Below, one piece after another: positions 9,182 through 17,387 of a DNA stretch of 64,000 nucleotides; position 1 is the stretch's first letter; each line of letters begins with the position of its first letter. The notes below the pieces were generated by a model. That model was not told the origin of the DNA. It searched no databases and worked only from the letters and a program-made list of their open reading frames with translations. The stretch spans positions 1 to 64,000 of the forward strand of contig NZ_WNKS01000012.1 of assembly GCF_009720655.1 (NCBI RefSeq). The letters are read 5' to 3'. Source of the DNA: Rhodoblastus acidophilus. Lineage in GTDB: Bacteria; Pseudomonadota; Alphaproteobacteria; Rhizobiales; Beijerinckiaceae. The position numbers and the translations under genes were made by a program.

Positions 9182-9304
9182 ATGGGCAAGTTTTTGAGTA
9201 TCGCCGCCGTTTGTCTGCTCGTTTCCGGCTGCACGGCCTGCGGCGACTGGTCGAAATTCAACAGTTTTCCCGGCGTTTGCCATGCGCCGGGCTCGGTGAA
9301 ATAG
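9182..9304 (+). CDS. Small lipoprotein (40 aa)
   Basis: An ORF of 40 residues starting MGKFLSIAAVCLLVSGC: a short basic N-region, a hydrophobic stretch and a lipobox LVSGC, leaving a mature peptide of about 24 residues with two further cysteines (CTACGDW...PGVCHAPG). It resembles small entericidin-like or inner-membrane lipoproteins by form only. No strong ribosome binding site precedes the ATG, so reality is moderately supported. Confidence 0.5.
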   Translation: MGKFLSIAAVCLLVSGCTACGDWSKFNSFPGVCHAPGSVK

Positions 9305-9417
9305 CCAACTCGTCTCATTTCCCGCACGTCGCGCCCGGGCGGCGCGCGACGCGCAGCGCTTGACTTTGGCCAGCTGAACGGCTTGACGGGGCGATCGCCG
9401 AGTCAAGCGCCGCAGGG

Positions 9418-10203
9418 GTGAAAGTGAGCCAGGGTTCCAAAAATCCGGTCGGGAGAAAAGGCGGGCCGCCGCGCATCGGGCTGATCGGTCTCGGCGCCTT
9501 CGGCCGGCTGATCGCCGCCCATGTCGGCGCCCGATTGCCGATGCTCGGCTACGATCCCGCTCCGAAAGAGCCCATCAAGAGCGTTGCGTTCGCCAGCCTG
9601 GCGGACGTCGCCGGCTGCGACGTGGTGATCCTCGCCGTGCCCGTGCCGGCGCTGCGCGACACCTGCCGCGCGATTCGGCCGCACCTGCGTCCGGGCGCGC
9701 TGGTCATCGACGTCTGCTCGGTCAAAGTCTTGCCCGCGCAAATCATGCGCGAGGAATTGCCCGAGCACGTCGACATCATCGGGACGCACCCGATGTTCGG
9801 CCCGCAGAGCGCGCGCGGCGGCGTCAAGGGGCTGAAAATCGTGCTTTGCCCGATTCGCGGCCGTTTGCACCGGCCGCTCGCCGGCTGGCTGCGCAAGACG
9901 CTGGCGCTGGACGCGCTCATCGCCACGCCGGAGCAGCACGACCGCGACGCCGCCATGGTGCAGGGCCTCGTCCATCTGATCGCCAAGGTTTTGGTGGAGA
10001 TGGAGCCCCTGCCCCGCACCATCACCACCGTCAGTTTCGATCTGCTGATGCGCGTGGTCGAAATGGTGAGGTACGACGCGCCGGAAGTGTTTTACGCCAT
10101 CGAGCGCATGAACCCCTATGCGCCGGACGTGCGCCGCAAGTTTTTTGGCCTGGCGGCGGAACTCGCGGAGCAACTGGAGCAGAATGGCGAAAGCCGAGTA
10201 TGA
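9418..10203 (+). CDS. Prephenate/arogenate dehydrogenase family protein
   Basis: A 261-residue NAD(P)-dependent dehydrogenase of the TyrA type. The Rossmann loop GLIGLGAFGRL (about 21-31) and IIGTHPMFGPQSARGG (about 119-134), the family's substrate-binding His-Pro-Met-x-Gly-Pro signature, are clear. These enzymes oxidise prephenate or arogenate in tyrosine synthesis. Two GTG starts are possible, 9418 and 9424; AGGGGTG at 9414-9420 would fit the second. No other aromatic-pathway gene is adjacent. Confidence 0.82.
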   Translation: MKVSQGSKNPVGRKGGPPRIGLIGLGAFGRLIAAHVGARLPMLGYDPAPKEPIKSVAFASLADVAGCDVVILAVPVPALRDTCRAIRPHLRPGALVIDVCSVKVLPAQIMREELPEHVDIIGTHPMFGPQSARGGVKGLKIVLCPIRGRLHRPLAGWLRKTLALDALIATPEQHDRDAAMVQGLVHLIAKVLVEMEPLPRTITTVSFDLLMRVVEMVRYDAPEVFYAIERMNPYAPDVRRKFFGLAAELAEQLEQNGESRV

Positions 10204-10588
10204 ACGCATAAACATCCGGGAATCGAAATCATTGACACGGCGGCGGCGGCGCCTGCGCTATTCGGCCATCGGTTCCGCTTGCCTTTACTCTCTCCTGCAG
10301 CGCGCCTGGCGCTCAGCGCGTCTCGCACGGCGTCACTCAGTATAAAACCGTATACCGAAAATGTTGACAAATAGGCAAACTTGGCATTCTAATTAAAATA
10401 TTGATAATTTTCCTGGCCACATGGTCTCTACGCCGGATTCTGATCCGCGAAAACTTTAAGCGCAGCCCCGATGATCAACGGCGGCAGAAATTCCACTCCA
10501 TTCCTAAATCCGACCTTGCGTCGGACGTCTCCTGAAGCAGCTGACCGGCCTTGATGGCGCCGTCGCGCGGGGATCACGAGGAACCGAC
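10204..10588. other. Intergenic region with AT-rich promoter segment
   Basis: 385 bp without a credible gene. The first half is GC-rich with no recognisable motif. The second half (about 10330-10420) is markedly AT-rich and holds the sigma70-like promoter listed at 10364. The remaining 160 bp before the DUF2235 gene is a long leader without obvious structure. Confidence 0.6.
10364..10392 (+). promoter_or_regulatory. Sigma70-type promoter upstream of the DUF2235 gene
   Basis: A perfect TTGACA at 10364-10369 is followed 17 bp later by TTCTAA (10387-10392), in an AT-rich stretch that stands out from the GC-rich surroundings. Transcription would leave a leader of about 190 bases before the ATG at 10589. 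Confidence 0.5.
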
Positions 10589-13339
10589 ATGTCCGAGAAC
10601 GTTCAAAGCAAGCCTCCGGGAAAGCGGATCATCATTTTCGCCGACGGGACCGGCAACGCGTTCAGCGCGCAGGAATCCAACGTTTGGCGCCTCTACCAAG
10701 CGCTCGATCTCAACCAGCCCAATCTCGTCACCCATTATATTCCCGGCGTGGGAACGTCGAAATTCAAGCCATTCGCCTTTCTCGATGCGGCGACGGGCGT
10801 CGGCGTTCCCGCGAACGTGCGCAAGCTCTATCGATTTCTTTGCTGGAACTGGGACAAGGAAGAGGACGAGGTCTTCATCTTCGGATTCAGCCGAGGCGCC
10901 TTCACAGCAAGGACGCTTGCCGCCCTGGTGAAAAACCAAGGGTTGATGCCGGCGTTTGAAGCCAACGGCGACCTTGTTTCAACCGCCGCCATGGCGCGGA
11001 ACGCGATGGGAGCCTGGCGCGCCTATCGCAAGAACACGGCGCCCGGCGGTCTCTTGCATCTTGGTCCGATTGTCGTTGGCTCGCGCGTGATCCGCGACAT
11101 CCTGGTTCGGTTCTGGAGATGGGCGTCGGGCGCGCGGCAACACGCGGAGGTTGTCGCGGAACGTAACAATCTTGCGGAAAACAATAAGGAGCAGGCGTTC
11201 CGTCGGCGTCCGTCCATCACGTTCCTCGGGTTGTTCGACACGGTGGAAGCTTATGGCGTGCCTGTCGAGGAACTGCGCAAGGCAATCGACTGGACGCTGT
11301 GGCCGGTTTCCTTCCGTAACAATCGACTCGCGGAGAATGTCCAATTCGCGAGGCACGCGCTCTCCATCGATGACGAGCGGACATCCTTTCATCCGCTGAG
11401 GATCGAGCACGCTCCCGGGAACTCCGACGAGACCAAGCGGGTGCGGGAAGTTTGGTTCGCCGGGAGCCATTCCGACGTTGGGGGCGGCTATCCCGATGGA
11501 CGCGTCAGCTACATTCCCCTTTTGTGGATGGCGCAAGAATTCATCAATTTTGCCTCCAAGGATATTTTTATCCCGGGCGCCATCGAGGCCTATGCCGCAA
11601 AAGATTGCGCGATCGCCGCCTTGCACGACTCGCGGTCGGGCGCTGGCGTTCTCTATCGGTATGACCCGCGCACGATCGCGGCGGGAGCCGCCAATGGAGG
11701 CTTGCCAATCATCCATCACTCGGTTTTCGAGCACATGGTGATGGGCCCGGACAATTACGCGCCGCTGAACCTCTGTCTGGAGGATCAGGACGATGACGCG
11801 GAGTTGTTCCAAGTCTGGCTGCCCGACGGGAGGGTCAGGAACCTGTGCGACGTCAAAAAGGAACTTCAGGCCACAAGTTCCTCCGGTCACCCGCGTTCCG
11901 AAGCGGAGACGGTGAGCGACGCGTGTCTGAAACAGATTTGCGTGCCCCATGCGAAATTCAGCGCGCGTGCGCACAACCTCGTCTGGTGGCGGCGCCACGC
12001 CTATTTTTGGTTACTCTTGGCGATCGTCGCCACCGTAACGATCCCCTTATGGGGCGATTCGGTCTTTGACTCGTCCCAGGTCGCAAGTGTCGGCTATTTG
12101 AACGCCCTGTTGAGGGTTTGCCTCGAGAGTTTGATCAGCTTCATTGGTGCTTTCTTTCCGAGTTATGGGTTGTTCTGGCTGAACTATGCCAAAGCGAGTC
12201 CCGTCCTGGTGACGAGCGCTTTGGTCGCGCTCGGCGCCATGTTCTGGCTGAATGGCTGGCTGCGGGACCGCATTCAAGACTATATGCGGCTGGCGTGGTA
12301 CCGGAAGAAGAGCGCGCAATCCGGACACTGGGACGGCGCGCAAGCGCGCGAAGCGAGGCGTACGGGCTCGTTCGATGACCTGTCACGTTCCGCTCCCGCG
12401 AGCCTGTGGCACCGCTTCACGGAGGCGTTCCGCAAAGGTCCGATCTCGCGCGGAATACATCGGTTGTGGTCGGGTCTGATAACCGCGCTCGGCATTATCG
12501 CCATTTTTGGCGCAATGGCGGTTGTCATCAGCCGAACAACGGTCAACAGTTCTCTTGGGAGTGGAGCGATTTGCAAGGATGCCGAGACGGCCTCTTCCGG
12601 TCCCAACGGCATCGCGTTCAGCCCGAATTCGCGTTGTACGAATACGAAATTTGAACTGCTCAAAGGTGCGAAATATCACATCGAGATCGTTCACCAGGAC
12701 CCCTTCTTCGACCTGACGACCTACGCCTCGCCCGCCGGCTTCGCAACAAGGAGCTGGGCTCACCTTGCCGGTCTGCCTTTCCGCCGGTGGTGGCGCGCCC
12801 AATGGTTCGCGCCGATCGCTCAGATCGGCGACAACGCCGCCGCGCACTTTCCGTTGGAGCCGTTCGAAGAGCCTCCCGTCATTCCCGGCGACGCCGCACA
12901 TACGCTCGATATTTTGGGCGCCGCTCTCGATTTTCGTGAACCTTATACAGTTCTCAAGGAGAGATTGCCGCCCGATGATTGGCGGCGCATCCTTCAGAAC
13001 CGGACGTCGCTTCAAAATCTCGGCTGCCGCGAAGAGAAGATGAAACACGCCGCGCCCGCGCCTTCTGAAGCAACCGGACGCGACTCGGATTGCGTGAATG
13101 TCTCCGACACTGAGGGACCAGCCGACTCAGGCTACAAGCGTTTCGTGTCAGACTTCACGGCGCCCGCGGACGGCGTCCTGTATCTTTACGTCAACGACGC
13201 GATGATCGGTTTCCCGTTCCTTGGCGTCGACGTGTTGGATTTCTACGCCAACAATTCCGGGAGCGCGACCGTCAAGCTGTTTCGCAAACAGAACGACGGT
13301 CGGTTAGAGCCGGTCCCCCAATTGACGTCGGCGAGATGA
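10589..13339 (+). CDS. DUF2235 alpha/beta hydrolase, membrane-anchored
   Basis: A 916-residue protein. The N-terminal part (about 10-400) is a DUF2235 hydrolase domain with IIIFADGTGNAF, the nucleophile elbow FGFSRGAFTAR (G-x-S-x-G) and AGSHSDVGGGYPD. The domain occurs in type VI secretion phospholipase effectors (Tle1) and in stand-alone bacterial proteins. Here it is followed by hydrophobic segments near 470-560 and 635-655, then a C-terminal domain of about 250 residues I do not recognise, with several cysteines. No vgrG, hcp or immunity-like gene is adjacent, so an effector role is unsupported. ATG at 10589; a promoter lies upstream. Confidence 0.8.
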   Translation: MSENVQSKPPGKRIIIFADGTGNAFSAQESNVWRLYQALDLNQPNLVTHYIPGVGTSKFKPFAFLDAATGVGVPANVRKLYRFLCWNWDKEEDEVFIFGFSRGAFTARTLAALVKNQGLMPAFEANGDLVSTAAMARNAMGAWRAYRKNTAPGGLLHLGPIVVGSRVIRDILVRFWRWASGARQHAEVVAERNNLAENNKEQAFRRRPSITFLGLFDTVEAYGVPVEELRKAIDWTLWPVSFRNNRLAENVQFARHALSIDDERTSFHPLRIEHAPGNSDETKRVREVWFAGSHSDVGGGYPDGRVSYIPLLWMAQEFINFASKDIFIPGAIEAYAAKDCAIAALHDSRSGAGVLYRYDPRTIAAGAANGGLPIIHHSVFEHMVMGPDNYAPLNLCLEDQDDDAELFQVWLPDGRVRNLCDVKKELQATSSSGHPRSEAETVSDACLKQICVPHAKFSARAHNLVWWRRHAYFWLLLAIVATVTIPLWGDSVFDSSQVASVGYLNALLRVCLESLISFIGAFFPSYGLFWLNYAKASPVLVTSALVALGAMFWLNGWLRDRIQDYMRLAWYRKKSAQSGHWDGAQAREARRTGSFDDLSRSAPASLWHRFTEAFRKGPISRGIHRLWSGLITALGIIAIFGAMAVVISRTTVNSSLGSGAICKDAETASSGPNGIAFSPNSRCTNTKFELLKGAKYHIEIVHQDPFFDLTTYASPAGFATRSWAHLAGLPFRRWWRAQWFAPIAQIGDNAAAHFPLEPFEEPPVIPGDAAHTLDILGAALDFREPYTVLKERLPPDDWRRILQNRTSLQNLGCREEKMKHAAPAPSEATGRDSDCVNVSDTEGPADSGYKRFVSDFTAPADGVLYLYVNDAMIGFPFLGVDVLDFYANNSGSATVKLFRKQNDGRLEPVPQLTSAR

Positions 13340-13473
13340 TCCGGGGTCGTTCAGGACAGCTTTGACCCGATAGCCGGTTCCACCGCTCGCTGACGGCGGA
13401 AACCGGCAAGACTTCGCCGCCGTCACGCGGGGGCGCCCGGAGGAGCATCTCTGCGGTTCTGGCTCGGAACGGC

Positions 13474-13520
13474 CTCTAGAGTTTCAAGCGAAGCGGATGC
13501 CGGTTCGCGTGAAGACCCGC
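13474..13520 (+). repeat. Family C repeat
   Basis: TCTAGAGTTTCAAGCGAAGCGG followed by GGTTCGCGTGAAG matches the cores at 1328 and 41037. It is followed 36 bp later by the perfect hairpin at 13557, which starts with the same CTAGAG, suggesting one composite unit of about 125 bp. Confidence 0.65.
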
Positions 13521-13556
13521 AGGGCCGCGTTAGCGAATATGCGTCAAAACAAGAAT

Positions 13557-13599
13557 CTAGAGCTTTTTCACGTTTCCATGAAACGTGAAAAAGCTCTAG
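13557..13599. terminator. Perfect 20-bp hairpin with a 3-base loop
   Basis: Left arm CTAGAGCTTTTTCACGTTTC (13557-13576), loop CAT, right arm exactly complementary (13580-13599). The arms hold A5/T5 tracts, but no T-run follows the stem, so a classical terminator is uncertain; it may be part of the repeat unit beginning at 13474. It lies between the DUF2235 gene and the tandem family A repeats. Confidence 0.6.
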
Positions 13600-13619
13600 G
13601 CCGGATTCCAACATGACTC

Positions 13620-13744
13620 ATACGGTTTCCGCAAGATCGCGTCGCGATCCGCGAAAACGAAATCGCGCGGAAATCCTCCAGGCGAAGGGCGGATTTTCGC
13701 GCGAGCGGAATAGGATTTCCGAACTGATCCTTCGGAAATCCTAT
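13620..13744 (+). repeat. Family A repeat, first of a tandem pair
   Basis: Full 125-bp copy from ATACGGTTTCCG to CGGAAATCCTAT. Separated from the next copy by one base. It has TAGGATTT where most copies have TACGATTT, a change shared by both tandem copies and compensated in both arms of the terminal hairpin. Confidence 0.92.
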
Positions 13745-13745
13745 C

Positions 13746-13870
13746 ATACGGTTTTCGCAAGATCGCTTCGCGATCCGCGAAAATGAAATCGCGCGGAAAT
13801 CCTCCAGGCGAAGGGCGGATTTTCGCGCGAGCGGAATAGGATTTCCGAACTGATCGTTCGGAAATCCTAT
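13746..13870 (+). repeat. Family A repeat, second of a tandem pair
   Basis: Full copy directly after the first. Its right end abuts the phosphatase gene: the TGA stop (13870-13872 on the - strand) uses the last base of the element. The two copies share derived changes, pointing to a local duplication. Confidence 0.92.
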
Positions 13871-14457
13871 CACACCCAGTCGAATCGCGCGGTCGAAAAC
13901 ACCAGCACACGCCCCTGCCAAATGTCGGCGGTGGGGGCGCGCTCGATGGGGAGGCCGCCGATCAGATGCATCAGCGCGCGGGCGACGCCGCCGTGGGACA
14001 CCACGACCGTCGGCGCCTGCTGTTCGGCGAGCCAGGGCCGCAGCCGCTCCGCCAGATGGGCGTAGGATTCGCCGCCGGGCGGGCAAAAATTCCATTTGTC
14101 GCGGTTCCGCGCCGCCGCGCCCTCGGGGTCCTCGGCCATGACCTCCGGCCAGGTCTTTCCTTCCCAGCGCCCGAAGGTGAACTCTTTCAGCCGGTCTTCC
14201 AGGCGCACGCCCTCGGCGGGAAGGCCCAGTTGCGCGCGCGCCAGCGTCATTGTGTCGCGGGTGCGCGACAGCGGCGAGACCTGCCAAAGCAGCGCCGCCG
14301 CGTCGATCCGTCCCGCTTGAAAGATTTTCCTCAGTTTTTGGCCGGCCCGGGTCGCCTGGCGGCGGCCCAGCGCGTTGAGCACAATATCCTTCTGGCCCTG
14401 CAACCGCCCTTCCGCGTTCCAATCGGTTTCGCCGTGGCGCAGGAAGTAGAGCGTCAG
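13870..14457 (-). CDS. Histidine phosphatase family protein
   Basis: A phosphoglycerate-mutase-like phosphatase of about 195 residues. The catalytic motif FLRHGETDWN lies upstream of the first ATG (14403), so the true start must be further up. No ATG, GTG or TTG is found in frame between the fabI stop and that motif; a CTG at 14457, preceded by AGGA nine bases upstream, gives the N-terminus xTLYFLRHGET usual for the family. The second histidine is in VVVSHGGVARAL. The phosphohistidine mechanism is family knowledge; the substrate is unknown. It sits five bases after the fabI stop, probably co-transcribed. Confidence 0.82.
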   Translation of the reverse strand: MTLYFLRHGETDWNAEGRLQGQKDIVLNALGRRQATRAGQKLRKIFQAGRIDAAALLWQVSPLSRTRDTMTLARAQLGLPAEGVRLEDRLKEFTFGRWEGKTWPEVMAEDPEGAAARNRDKWNFCPPGGESYAHLAERLRPWLAEQQAPTVVVSHGGVARALMHLIGGLPIERAPTADIWQGRVLVFSTARFDWV

Positions 14458-14462
14458 CGCCT

Positions 14463-15317
14463 TCAGTCCTTCTTGGCGATGTCGCCGATGTCGGGCGCCT
14501 TGGGATTCTTCATGCCAACGACATGATAGCCGGCGTCGACATGCAGGATTTCGCCGGTGACGCCGCGCGCCATGGGGGAGAGCAGGAACACCGCGCTTTC
14601 GCCCACTTCCTCGATGGTGACGGTGCGGCGCAGCGGCGCGTTATACTCGTTCCACTTCAGGATGTAGCGGAAATCGCCGATGCCGGACGCCGCCAGAGTC
14701 TTGATCGGGCCGGCGGAAATGGCGTTGACCGTGATGTTCTTCTCGCCGAGGTCGGCGGCGAGATAGCGCACGCTCGCCTCCAGCGCGGCCTTGGCGACGC
14801 CCATCACATTGTAATGCGGCATCCATTTCTCGGCGCCGTAATAGGTCAGGGTCAGCATCGACCCGCCGTCCTTCATCAGCTTTTCGGCGCGCTGCGCGAT
14901 GGCTGTGAAGGAATAGCAGGAGATCGACAGCGAGGTGGTGAAATTCTGCTCGCTGGTGTCGATGTAGCGGCCGGTGAGCTCGTCCTTGTCGGAAAAGGCG
15001 ATGCAATGGACCAGGAAGTCCAGTTTGCCCCAGAGCTTTTCGACTTCGGCGAAAACCTTGTCGATCGATTCGCCGTTGGTGACGTCGCACTCGCCAACCA
15101 CATGGGCGTCGAGTTCGGCGGCGAGCGGGCGCACGCGCCGCTCCAGCGCCTCGCCCTGGTAGGTCAGGGCGATCTCGGCGCCGGCCAGCCGCGCCGCCTT
15201 GGCGATGCCCCAGGCGATCGAGCGGTTGTTGGCGAGGCCCATCACCAGCCCGCGTTTGCCGCGCAAGACGCCCGATGTCGCGGCGAGAGGGGCGGGGTCC
15301 GCTGTAATCATCGTCAT
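14463..15317 (-). CDS. fabI: Enoyl-[acyl-carrier-protein] reductase (NADH)
   Basis: A 284-residue FabI, catalysing the last reduction of each fatty acid elongation cycle. The nucleotide-binding segment GLANNRSIAWGIAKA, the FVHCIAFSDK-like VHCIAFSDKDEL, and the catalytic Tyr-x6-Lys (YNVMGVAK) are visible. The start at 15317 (MTMITADPAP) follows AGGA at a 6-base distance; the frame extends further but without support. Downstream is the histidine phosphatase gene on the same strand. Confidence 0.95.
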   Translation of the reverse strand: MTMITADPAPLAATSGVLRGKRGLVMGLANNRSIAWGIAKAARLAGAEIALTYQGEALERRVRPLAAELDAHVVGECDVTNGESIDKVFAEVEKLWGKLDFLVHCIAFSDKDELTGRYIDTSEQNFTTSLSISCYSFTAIAQRAEKLMKDGGSMLTLTYYGAEKWMPHYNVMGVAKAALEASVRYLAADLGEKNITVNAISAGPIKTLAASGIGDFRYILKWNEYNAPLRRTVTIEEVGESAVFLLSPMARGVTGEILHVDAGYHVVGMKNPKAPDIGDIAKKD

Positions 15318-15612
15318 GAACAATCCTGATCGTCGGTTCCGCGCGACGCGCGAGCGGCGCCTTTGGGGCGTCGTCCGATTCGCCGCATCGGGTCCACAAT
15401 TGCGCGTTCGCGGCATTTACCCGCGCCGTGCGCCGGAAGCAAGAGCGGGGACGCGGGAGCCCGGCGCGGTCAAGCTCCGGATCCCCGAAAACACGCGCCC
15501 GTGCTTTTGCCGTCTGGCGAGGGAACGTGAATCAGTTTATTAGTTATTAACGATTTGTGAACCGCGTTTCGGCCCCGCCTGGATGCGAGGGCGAAAAGGA
15601 GGGGTTTGCGCC

Positions 15613-16422
15613 ATGCGCGAAAGGGTCGGTCTGACGCTTTCCCTGCGGCGGTATGCGCACGCCCTGCTTGGCCGCTGGCCCGTCGCGGGCGCTCGGGGGC
15701 GCGCGCGCAGCCGCGCCGACCAGGACGCAGACGATCTCGCGCAGGCGGCCCTACTTGGCTTTTGGCGCGCCGGACTGCTGCAAGGCTCCGGGTCGCCGGT
15801 CCAGTCGTCCGGCGCGCTGCGACTCGCCTTGCTGCGCTGTCTCACCCGACTCGCCCGAGAGTTTTCCAGATACGACGAAGGCGCGGCGGCGGGCGCGGCG
15901 AGCCGCCATTTCCCCTGGTCGCCCGAGGCGCGGGCGCTGCCGCGGCTGTCGTTCGAGTCGCGGGCGCTGCTCGCCCTGGCGGCGCTGGAGCGGCTCGATT
16001 ACGACGACATCGGCGCCGTGCTCGACATCAGCGCCGCGCAAGCGCTGGCGGGGCTGGCCCGCGCCCGCGCCGAACTGTCGTGCGAAACCACCGGGCGGCG
16101 CCAGCAGCGCCTGCGGATCGCCTCCGGGGTCCGCGAGGCGGATTTGCACCGTTATGCCGACGATCTGCTCGAACCGGCGCGGCGCGCCGAAATCGCCGCC
16201 CTGCTGGACGAAGACGAGGAGGCGGCGCGTCGGGTGAACGAATGGCGCCGGGGCGCGGAGCGCCTGCGCGGCGCCTTCGCCACGCTGGAGGCCGAACCGC
16301 TTCCGGCGACGCTGGATTTTTCGCGGCGCAAGCCGGCTCCGCCCGCGTTTCGGGCGAAAGGGTCGTTGAAAAGCGTGTTCGCCTGGCTCGCGGGCGCGCC
16401 CCGGTCGGCCGCGGCGCGCTGA
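15613..16422 (+). CDS. Sigma-factor-like / anti-sigma-like fusion protein
   Basis: A 269-residue protein with an unusual order. Residues 1-80 resemble degenerate ECF sigma region 2 (DADDLAQAALLGFWRAG). Residues about 112-156 resemble region 4 (LSFESRALLALAALERLDYDDIGAVLD and a helix that continues to LARARAEL). Residues about 174-235 resemble the soluble part of ECF anti-sigma factors (EADLHRYADDLLEPARRAEI... ...AARRVNEWRRGAERLRGAF). No HxxxCxxC zinc motif and no membrane helix are present. The ATG at 15613 follows AAGGAGGGG with ideal spacing. It could be a self-inhibited regulator or a decayed sigma factor; function is inferred, not established. Confidence 0.65.
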   Translation: MRERVGLTLSLRRYAHALLGRWPVAGARGRARSRADQDADDLAQAALLGFWRAGLLQGSGSPVQSSGALRLALLRCLTRLAREFSRYDEGAAAGAASRHFPWSPEARALPRLSFESRALLALAALERLDYDDIGAVLDISAAQALAGLARARAELSCETTGRRQQRLRIASGVREADLHRYADDLLEPARRAEIAALLDEDEEAARRVNEWRRGAERLRGAFATLEAEPLPATLDFSRRKPAPPAFRAKGSLKSVFAWLAGAPRSAAAR

Positions 16423-16460
16423 GCCGCGCGAATGCGGGGCTCGAGACGCGCGCCCGCGGC

Positions 16461-16724
16461 TCAGTGCTTCAGCGCGACGGTGAACTCGCCAGCGGAAATC
16501 CTCTGCGGCAAGCGGGAGGCGAAGGCCGAGACCGCGTCCTCGCCATAGGTCTCGACCAGTTCCTGCAAGGCGGCGAACAGGGCGGCATGGGCGAAACTTT
16601 CGCTCTCGACCCCAGACAGAATGGCTTCGGCAAAGGCCTCGGTGACAAAGGCCAGCGCCGCGCGACGCTCGTCCTCGGCGCCGGTCAGCTCGACATCGTC
16701 TTCAGAATCGTTCGGGGTCATCAT
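16461..16724 (-). CDS. Small acidic hypothetical protein
   Basis: About 87 residues, acidic N-terminus (NDSEDDVELTGAEDE) and a helical remainder (ALFAALQELVETYGEDAVSAFASRLPQRI). No known domain. ATG at 16724 preferred over a TTG at 16730. Convergent with the sigma/anti-sigma gene and stop-to-stop distance is under 40 bases. Codon use is that of the host. Confidence 0.6.
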   Translation of the reverse strand: MMTPNDSEDDVELTGAEDERRAALAFVTEAFAEAILSGVESESFAHAALFAALQELVETYGEDAVSAFASRLPQRISAGEFTVALKH

Positions 16725-16847
16725 GGACAAAGCTTAGCCGCCAAAACCGGCGGTGGCGAGCGGGGTCTTAAGAAACGGTTAACGTTTTTTCGCGCGCGCC
16801 GGCGACGGCCGCAGCCCCGGAGCAGACAGCCCAAGCCCTTGGTCCGC

Positions 16848-17387
16848 CTATCTTTCGCGGTAGGCCGTGGCGACGTCGTGGGCGAGGCGCCCGCCTTCGT
16901 CCATGAGCCGGACCCGGGCCAGATCCGCGCCGGCCGTGCAGCGCCGATGAAAGTAGGTGTAGCCGCGCAGGCCGCGATTGTAGGCGCCCGCGAGGCGCTC
17001 CCGCTGCATCGGTCCGGACTCCTGGGCCTCCATCAGCTTCTGCATGTTTTCGCGCCAGCCGGTCGTGCCGCTGTCGCCGCAGAGCGGGTCGAGCACCGCC
17101 AGCGCGCCCATGATCTCGGAGAGACGCAAGAGCTGCGGCTCAAACGGGGGCGGCGGCCCCTCCACCTTGGGCGCGGGCGGCTTCTGCGGTTCGGCCTTGG
17201 CGACGGGACGGCGCTGCTCCGGTTTTGGACGGGGCTTCTTCGGCTTTGGCCTGACCTCTCGGTATTGCGGCGCCGCAACCGGAGGCCGCGCCGGCTGCGG
17301 ATTGAAGAACTGGAAAAATTGCGCCGACGCCGGCGCGGGCGCCAGCAGCGCGGCGATCAGAACAGGCAAGACGAATCGCGCCCTCAT
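16848..17387 (-). CDS. TIGR02301 family protein, exported
   Basis: 179 residues with a signal peptide ([23 protein letters not shown]), a proline/lysine-rich linker and a conserved domain with RLSEIMGALAVLDPLCG and GYTYFHRRCTAGADLARVRLMDEG. The family is alphaproteobacterial and of unknown function, acting in the periplasm. The ATG overlaps the Nudix stop (ATGA at 17384-17387), so the two are translated from one operon. Confidence 0.8.
   Translation of the reverse strand: MRARFVLPVLIAALLAPAPASAQFFQFFNPQPARPPVAAPQYREVRPKPKKPRPKPEQRRPVAKAEPQKPPAPKVEGPPPPFEPQLLRLSEIMGALAVLDPLCGDSGTTGWRENMQKLMEAQESGPMQRERLAGAYNRGLRGYTYFHRRCTAGADLARVRLMDEGGRLAHDVATAYRER

Noticed and set aside
13620-13870. CRISPR-like tandem repeat
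   Set aside because: Only two units with no spacers; they are copies of the dispersed family A element.
15522-15548. Possible EcfG promoter before the sigma/anti-sigma gene
   Set aside because: GGAAC is present but the spacing is 15 bases and the -10 reads AGTT rather than CGTT.
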